A stretch of 8,279 nucleotides of DNA from Alphaproteobacteria bacterium (GTDB lineage Bacteria > Pseudomonadota > Alphaproteobacteria > Rhizobiales > Rhizobiaceae). Below the pieces are notes generated by a model. The model did no database searches, was not told the origin of the DNA, and was given only the letters and a program-made list of their open reading frames with translations. Below are positions 5,386-8,279 of this stretch, one piece after another; within the stretch, counting starts at the first letter, position 1; each line of letters begins with the position of its first letter. The stretch spans positions 1 to 8,279 of the forward strand of contig JAUIBM010000106.1 in assembly GCA_030428345.1 (NCBI GenBank), given 5' to 3'. The translations under genes were made by a program, and so were the position numbers.

Positions 5386-5770
5386 TACAAACGTTGTCAT
5401 CCGGATCTTGGCGCGCGACGATCAGGACCAATACGACGCGGCGGTTGCGCTCGTGCGTGCCGCCTCGACGGCGTCCCCGCTGGTGGTAAACCCGATCGTG
5501 GCCGCCGAATCGGTGTGGGTACTGGAGAGAAGCTTTGGCCTGAAGGCGACGGAGGCGCGTTCTCTGATGCTCCAACTTCTTGGAAGCAGGGAACTGCTTG
5601 TTCCCGAGCGGCTTCGTTTCGAGAATTGGCAAAGTTGGTTCGCATCGCCACATCGCAATTTCTCGGATGTGGTCATTGCAGCGATGAATCTCGAGAACGG
5701 CTGCGAGTTTACCTATACGTTCGACCGGCGCGCGGCCAAATCCGTGCCAGGCATGGAGTTTTTGACGTGA
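5372..5770 (+). CDS. PIN-domain toxin, VapC-type ribonuclease
   Basis: This 132-residue PIN-domain protein is the predicted toxin. VapC-type toxins are Mg2+/Mn2+-dependent RNases that cut tRNAs or rRNA and stop translation. The acidic set expected of an active enzyme is present: Asp5 in IGIDTNVVIR, Glu46 in VAAESVWVLE, Asp99 in FSDVVIAA, and Asp118 in TFDRRAAK. Length is normal, with no frameshift. The ATG at 5372 overlaps the antitoxin by 14 bases and has no strong ribosome binding site of its own, so translation probably depends on the antitoxin. The last 180 bases before ruvB (5581-5760) are about 55% GC by hand count, against about 69% for 5821-6000 in ruvB, which suggests foreign origin. 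The TGA stop (5768-5770) is shared with the ruvB GTG start. The final residues (FLT) and the stop may derive from the ruvB leader. Confidence 0.93.
   Translation: MIGIDTNVVIRILARDDQDQYDAAVALVRAASTASPLVVNPIVAAESVWVLERSFGLKATEARSLMLQLLGSRELLVPERLRFENWQSWFASPHRNFSDVVIAAMNLENGCEFTYTFDRRAAKSVPGMEFLT
5755..5758 (+). promoter_or_regulatory. Ribosome binding site of ruvB inside the toxin gene
   Basis: GGAG lies eight bases before the ruvB GTG at 5767 and entirely within the 3' end of the toxin gene. It supports the GTG start. It also means that the present ruvB initiation region is made partly of toxin sequence. Confidence 0.55.
5761..5767 (+). repeat. Direct repeat TTTGACG, right copy
   Basis: This is the partner of the copy at 5025-5031, 736 bases away. 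Its last G is the first base of the ruvB GTG. Here the TGA inside the repeat is out of frame with the toxin gene, so the match is not simply two stop codons with similar context. Confidence 0.5.
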
Positions 5771-6804
5771 GCGATCCGGCCCGGCTGATCTCGGCCGACA
5801 AGCGCGGCGAGGATTTCGACACCTCGCTGCGCCCGCAGACGCTGGGCGAATTCGTCGGCCAGCGCCAGGCCTGCGACAATCTCAAGGTCTTCATCGAGGC
5901 GGCCAAGAAGCGCGGCGAGGCGCTCGATCATGTCCTCTTCGTCGGCCCGCCCGGCCTCGGCAAGACGACGCTGGCGCAGATCATGGCGCGCGAACTCGGC
6001 GTCAACTTCCGCTCCACCTCCGGCCCGGTGATCGCGAAGGCCGGCGATCTGGCGGCGCTGCTGACCAATCTGGAGGAAAACGACGTCCTGTTCATCGACG
6101 AAATCCATCGCCTCAGCCCGGCGGTGGAGGAAATTCTTTATCCGGCGATGGAGGATTTCCAGCTCGATCTGATCATCGGCGAGGGGCCGGCGGCGCGCTC
6201 GGTGAAGATCGAACTGGCGAAATTCACCCTTGTGGCCGCCACCACCCGGCTGGGCCTGCTGACGACGCCGCTGCGCGACCGCTTCGGCATTCCGGTCCGG
6301 CTCAATTTCTATACGGTCGAGGAACTGGAGCACATCGTGCGGCGCGGCGCACGCATCCTGTCCATGCCGCTGACGGAGGATGGCGGCCACGAGATCGCCC
6401 GGCGCGCGCGCGGCACGCCCCGCATCGCCGGACGGCTGTTGCGGCGGGTGCGCGATTTCGCCGCCGTGGCCGAAGTGGAGACGGTGGATGTCAAGATCGC
6501 CGATGCCGCGCTAACGCGGCTGGAGGTCGATTCGATGGGTCTCGACCAGCTCGACCGGCGCTATCTCGACCAGATCGCGCGCAATTTCGGAGGCGGGCCG
6601 GTGGGAATCGAGACGATCGCCGCCGCCCTGTCGGAGCCGCGCGACGCGATCGAGGACATCATCGAGCCCTATCTCATCCAGCAGGGATTCATCCAGCGCA
6701 CGCCGCGCGGCCGGGTGATGACGGCCAATGCCTGGAACCATGTCGGGCTAGAGCCGCCCGCCAATCTCGCGGCGACACAGGGCCGGCTGTTCGACGAGGA
6801 GTGA
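5767..6804 (+). CDS. ruvB: Holliday junction branch migration ATPase RuvB
   Basis: RuvB is the hexameric AAA+ motor that pulls DNA through the RuvA-bound Holliday junction. The 345-residue product has the normal length and order. The family N-terminus LISADKRGEDFDTSLRPQTL (7-26) is followed by Walker A GPPGLGKT (60-67), Walker B VLFIDEIH (107-114) and sensor 1 VAATT (156-160). After the LRDRFG arginine-finger region (169-174) come sensor 2 GTPRIAGRLLRRVRDF (216-231) and a winged-helix DNA-binding end containing GFIQRTPRGR (307-316). The start is GTG 5767: rhizobial RuvBs begin with MSDxxRLIS, and GGAG lies eight bases upstream. This GTG overlaps the toxin stop (GTGA), so ruvB translation may partly depend on ribosomes finishing the toxin. 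It most likely belongs to the unit under the SOS box before ruvA, unless the toxin-antitoxin promoter also drives it. A longer frame upstream (from 5515) only reads through the toxin gene. Confidence 0.98.
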   Translation: MSDPARLISADKRGEDFDTSLRPQTLGEFVGQRQACDNLKVFIEAAKKRGEALDHVLFVGPPGLGKTTLAQIMARELGVNFRSTSGPVIAKAGDLAALLTNLEENDVLFIDEIHRLSPAVEEILYPAMEDFQLDLIIGEGPAARSVKIELAKFTLVAATTRLGLLTTPLRDRFGIPVRLNFYTVEELEHIVRRGARILSMPLTEDGGHEIARRARGTPRIAGRLLRRVRDFAAVAEVETVDVKIADAALTRLEVDSMGLDQLDRRYLDQIARNFGGGPVGIETIAAALSEPRDAIEDIIEPYLIQQGFIQRTPRGRVMTANAWNHVGLEPPANLAATQGRLFDEE

Positions 6805-6848
6805 CGCCCTATCTCCGGAGAATGTAATCCAACAATGGAGCCGATCGC

Positions 6849-7241
6849 ATGAGCCTGCCCGTCACATCCGTTCTCGCCTTCGTCATGGCGGGCTGGTTCC
6901 TGGTGCTGAGCGCCAGGGTCATCGTCGTGCGTCGGCGCGACCGCGTCTCGCTCGGCGATGGCGGCAACAAGATGCTGAACCGCCGCATCCGGGCGCAGGG
7001 GAATTTCGCGGAATACGCGCCGCTCGGCATCATCCTGTCCGCTCTGGCGGAGGTCCAGGGCGCCAATGTGCTCGCGCTCGGCGTTCTCGCCGGGATGCTC
7101 GCGGTCGGCCGGCTGATGCATGGCTACGCGCTGTCCTTCGCCGGCGTCAGCACTGTCGGTCGCACCGGCGGAATGGTTCTCACGCTGATTGCGATCGCGC
7201 TGCTCGCCCTCATGGCGCTGTGGGCGGGTCTAGCCGGTTGA
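6849..7241 (+). CDS. MAPEG-family membrane protein
   Basis: This 130-residue protein resembles the bacterial MAPEG (membrane-associated eicosanoid and glutathione metabolism) proteins of the E. coli YecN type. Characterised eukaryotic members are glutathione S-transferases or related enzymes; the bacterial ones are mostly without a known substrate. The key family stretch is RRIRAQGNFAEYAPLG (45-60), and Arg88 and Arg105 lie at membrane ends as is usual. Four hydrophobic segments are visible, about 5-26, 57-70, 74-97 and 107-127. The ATG at 6849 has GGAG (6837-6840) eight bases upstream. The gene follows ruvB after 44 bases, in the same direction, and could be read through from it. A functional link to junction processing is not evident. 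The family assignment is good, the reaction is open. Confidence 0.88.
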   Translation: MSLPVTSVLAFVMAGWFLVLSARVIVVRRRDRVSLGDGGNKMLNRRIRAQGNFAEYAPLGIILSALAEVQGANVLALGVLAGMLAVGRLMHGYALSFAGVSTVGRTGGMVLTLIAIALLALMALWAGLAG

Positions 7242-7305
7242 TCTTGGCGGGGCCGCAGCCGCACAGGGACAGCCAGCCGGATATCCCCGCCCGGGAGCCC
7301 TGGTC
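7242..7305. other. Spacer with a widely spaced GC-rich inverted repeat
   Basis: GGCGGGG (7246-7252) and CCCCGCC (7285-7291) are exact complements separated by 32 bases. No T-run follows, so this is not a standard terminator. It could fold into a stem in the leader of the metallophosphoesterase gene, just before its ribosome binding site. Confidence 0.3.
7293..7297 (+). promoter_or_regulatory. Ribosome binding site of the metallophosphoesterase gene
   Basis: GGGAG lies eight bases before the TTG at 7306. It supports this unusual start codon, which also keeps the twin-arginine N-terminus in the product. Confidence 0.6.
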
Positions 7306-8214
7306 TTGATCACGCGGCGCGGATTTCTTCGGCTGCTGGGGGCGGGGCTGATAACGCCGTTCGCTTTCGGCGGTTATGCGTTCGCGATCGAGCCGCTCTA
7401 CAGGTTGCGACTGAGGACCTACAAACTTGTTCCCCCGCGATGGCCTGCCGGTCTGAAACTGCGAGTGGCGCTGGTTGCCGACATTCACGCCTGCAAGCCC
7501 TGGATGACTTCCGGACGAATCAATCATATCGTTCAAAGGACGAATGACCTCGAACCGGATTTGACATTGCTGCTCGGGGACTACAGCAGCGGCATCAACT
7601 TCGTGCTAGGCGACGTACACTCCGACGAATGGGCCCCGATACTCGGTAGACTCAAGGCACGGCTCGGCGTCTATGCCATTCTTGGCAATCACGATTGGTG
7701 GCATGACAGGACCGCGCAGCGGCAGGGCCACGGTCCCACCTTCGGTCAAAGGGCGCTCGAGGCAAACGGCATTCCCGTGCTTGAAAATCGGGCGGTGAGG
7801 CTGGTGCAGGACGGACTTGGGTTCTGGTTGGCAGGTCTCGGCGATCAACTTGCCTTCCCGCCTTCCAGAAAGACCGGACACGGCTGGCGCGGCGTCGACG
7901 ACCTGCCGGCGACGCTGGCGCAGATCGACGACGAAGCGCCTGTGTTTCTGATGGCGCACGAACCCGACATCTTTCCGCAAGTGCCCGAAAGGGTTTCGCT
8001 CACGCTGTCGGGCCATACCCATGGTGGTCAGGTCCGCTTGTTCGGATACTCGCCCGTCGTGCCTTCGAGCTACGGCAATCGGTTCGCCTACGGGCATGTG
8101 GTTGAGGAAGGGCGGCACCTCGTGGTGTCTGGAGGGCTGGGTTGTTCGATTGCCCCGGTGCGCTTCGGGATGCCGCCGGAGATTGTTCTGCTTGAACTGG
8201 GCCACGATGTCTGA
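7306..8214 (+). CDS. Calcineurin-like metallophosphoesterase with a Tat-like N-terminus
   Basis: This 302-residue protein is a two-metal phosphoesterase of the YkuE/YaeI type. Ligand motifs are in the expected order: VADIHA (57-62, Asp59 and His61), GDY (91-93, Asp92), GNHDWW (127-132, Asn128 and His129), AHEPD (217-221, His218) and GHTHGGQ (236-242, His237 and His239). The N-terminus TRRGFLRLL (3-11) followed by a hydrophobic stretch to about residue 27 resembles a twin-arginine signal or anchor, implying action at or outside the inner membrane. Bacillus YkuE is a known Tat-exported relative; some related proteins act on lipid A precursors, but the substrate here is unknown. The start is the TTG at 7306, supported by GGGAG eight bases before it. 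Bases 7501-7680 are about 54% GC by hand count, well below the ruv genes, so the gene may have been acquired. Confidence 0.92.
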   Translation: MITRRGFLRLLGAGLITPFAFGGYAFAIEPLYRLRLRTYKLVPPRWPAGLKLRVALVADIHACKPWMTSGRINHIVQRTNDLEPDLTLLLGDYSSGINFVLGDVHSDEWAPILGRLKARLGVYAILGNHDWWHDRTAQRQGHGPTFGQRALEANGIPVLENRAVRLVQDGLGFWLAGLGDQLAFPPSRKTGHGWRGVDDLPATLAQIDDEAPVFLMAHEPDIFPQVPERVSLTLSGHTHGGQVRLFGYSPVVPSSYGNRFAYGHVVEEGRHLVVSGGLGCSIAPVRFGMPPEIVLLELGHDV

Positions 8215-8279
8215 ATACACAGCGAAGTCGCCATTGACGCCACGGTTCTTCCGTTGCATGCGCGACCATAGGGAAAGTT
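8215..8279. other. Non-coding tail of the window
   Basis: These 65 bases follow the metallophosphoesterase stop. I see no start of a further gene, no clear promoter and no terminator hairpin. Confidence 0.5.

Noticed and set aside
6812..6821. Perfect palindrome TCTCCGGAGA after ruvB, as a terminator or operator
   Set aside because: It has no loop and no T-run, and a 10-base palindrome can occur by chance; no regulator is linked to it.
7246..7291. GGCGGGG/CCCCGCC inverted repeat as a rho-independent terminator
   Set aside because: The loop is 32 bases and no run of T follows; kept only as a possible leader stem.
8234..8272. TTGACG as a -35 of a promoter leaving the window
   Set aside because: No acceptable -10 hexamer at 15-19 bases.

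Overview
The window reads as a chromosomal segment of a high-GC alphaproteobacterium, most likely a member of the Hyphomicrobiales (Rhizobiales). The RuvB and YebC proteins closely match the rhizobial versions as I remember them, and ruvA is preceded by a direct-repeat SOS box of the alphaproteobacterial type (GTTC-N7-GTTC). No search was run, so the genus is left open.

Layout: the window opens inside yebC (its first ~11 codons are missing). Two genes on the minus strand follow: a GNAT-type acetyltransferase (739-1548) and a TauE/SafE (TSUP) transporter (1634-2398). The plus strand then carries ruvC (2465-2977), a DUF3445 protein of the haem-dependent oxidative N-demethylase type (2981-3904), ruvA (3981-4598), a small four-helix membrane protein (4595-5029), an AbrB/MazE-type antitoxin (5095-5385), a PIN-domain VapC-type toxin (5372-5770) and ruvB (5767-6804). 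A MAPEG-family membrane protein (6849-7241) and a metallophosphoesterase with a Tat-like N-terminus (7306-8214) close the window. No RNA gene, CRISPR array or IS element was seen.

RuvC, RuvA and RuvB process Holliday junctions: RuvA binds the junction, RuvB drives branch migration and RuvC cuts. A single SOS box lies just upstream of ruvA and encloses a plausible -35 element, while none is seen before ruvC. This predicts a LexA-controlled ruvA...ruvB unit separate from ruvC, as in E. coli.

The most interesting point is that ruvA and ruvB are not adjacent. A complete type II toxin-antitoxin module lies between them, inside the predicted SOS unit. The toxin stop codon overlaps the ruvB start (GTGA), so ruvB translation may be coupled to the toxin. 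The module is flanked by a 7-bp direct repeat, TTTGACG. Removing one repeat plus the intervening DNA would leave the membrane-protein stop and the ruvB GTG intact and one base apart. The vapC part is also clearly lower in GC than ruvB. Together these suggest a precise acquisition of the module into a repair operon.
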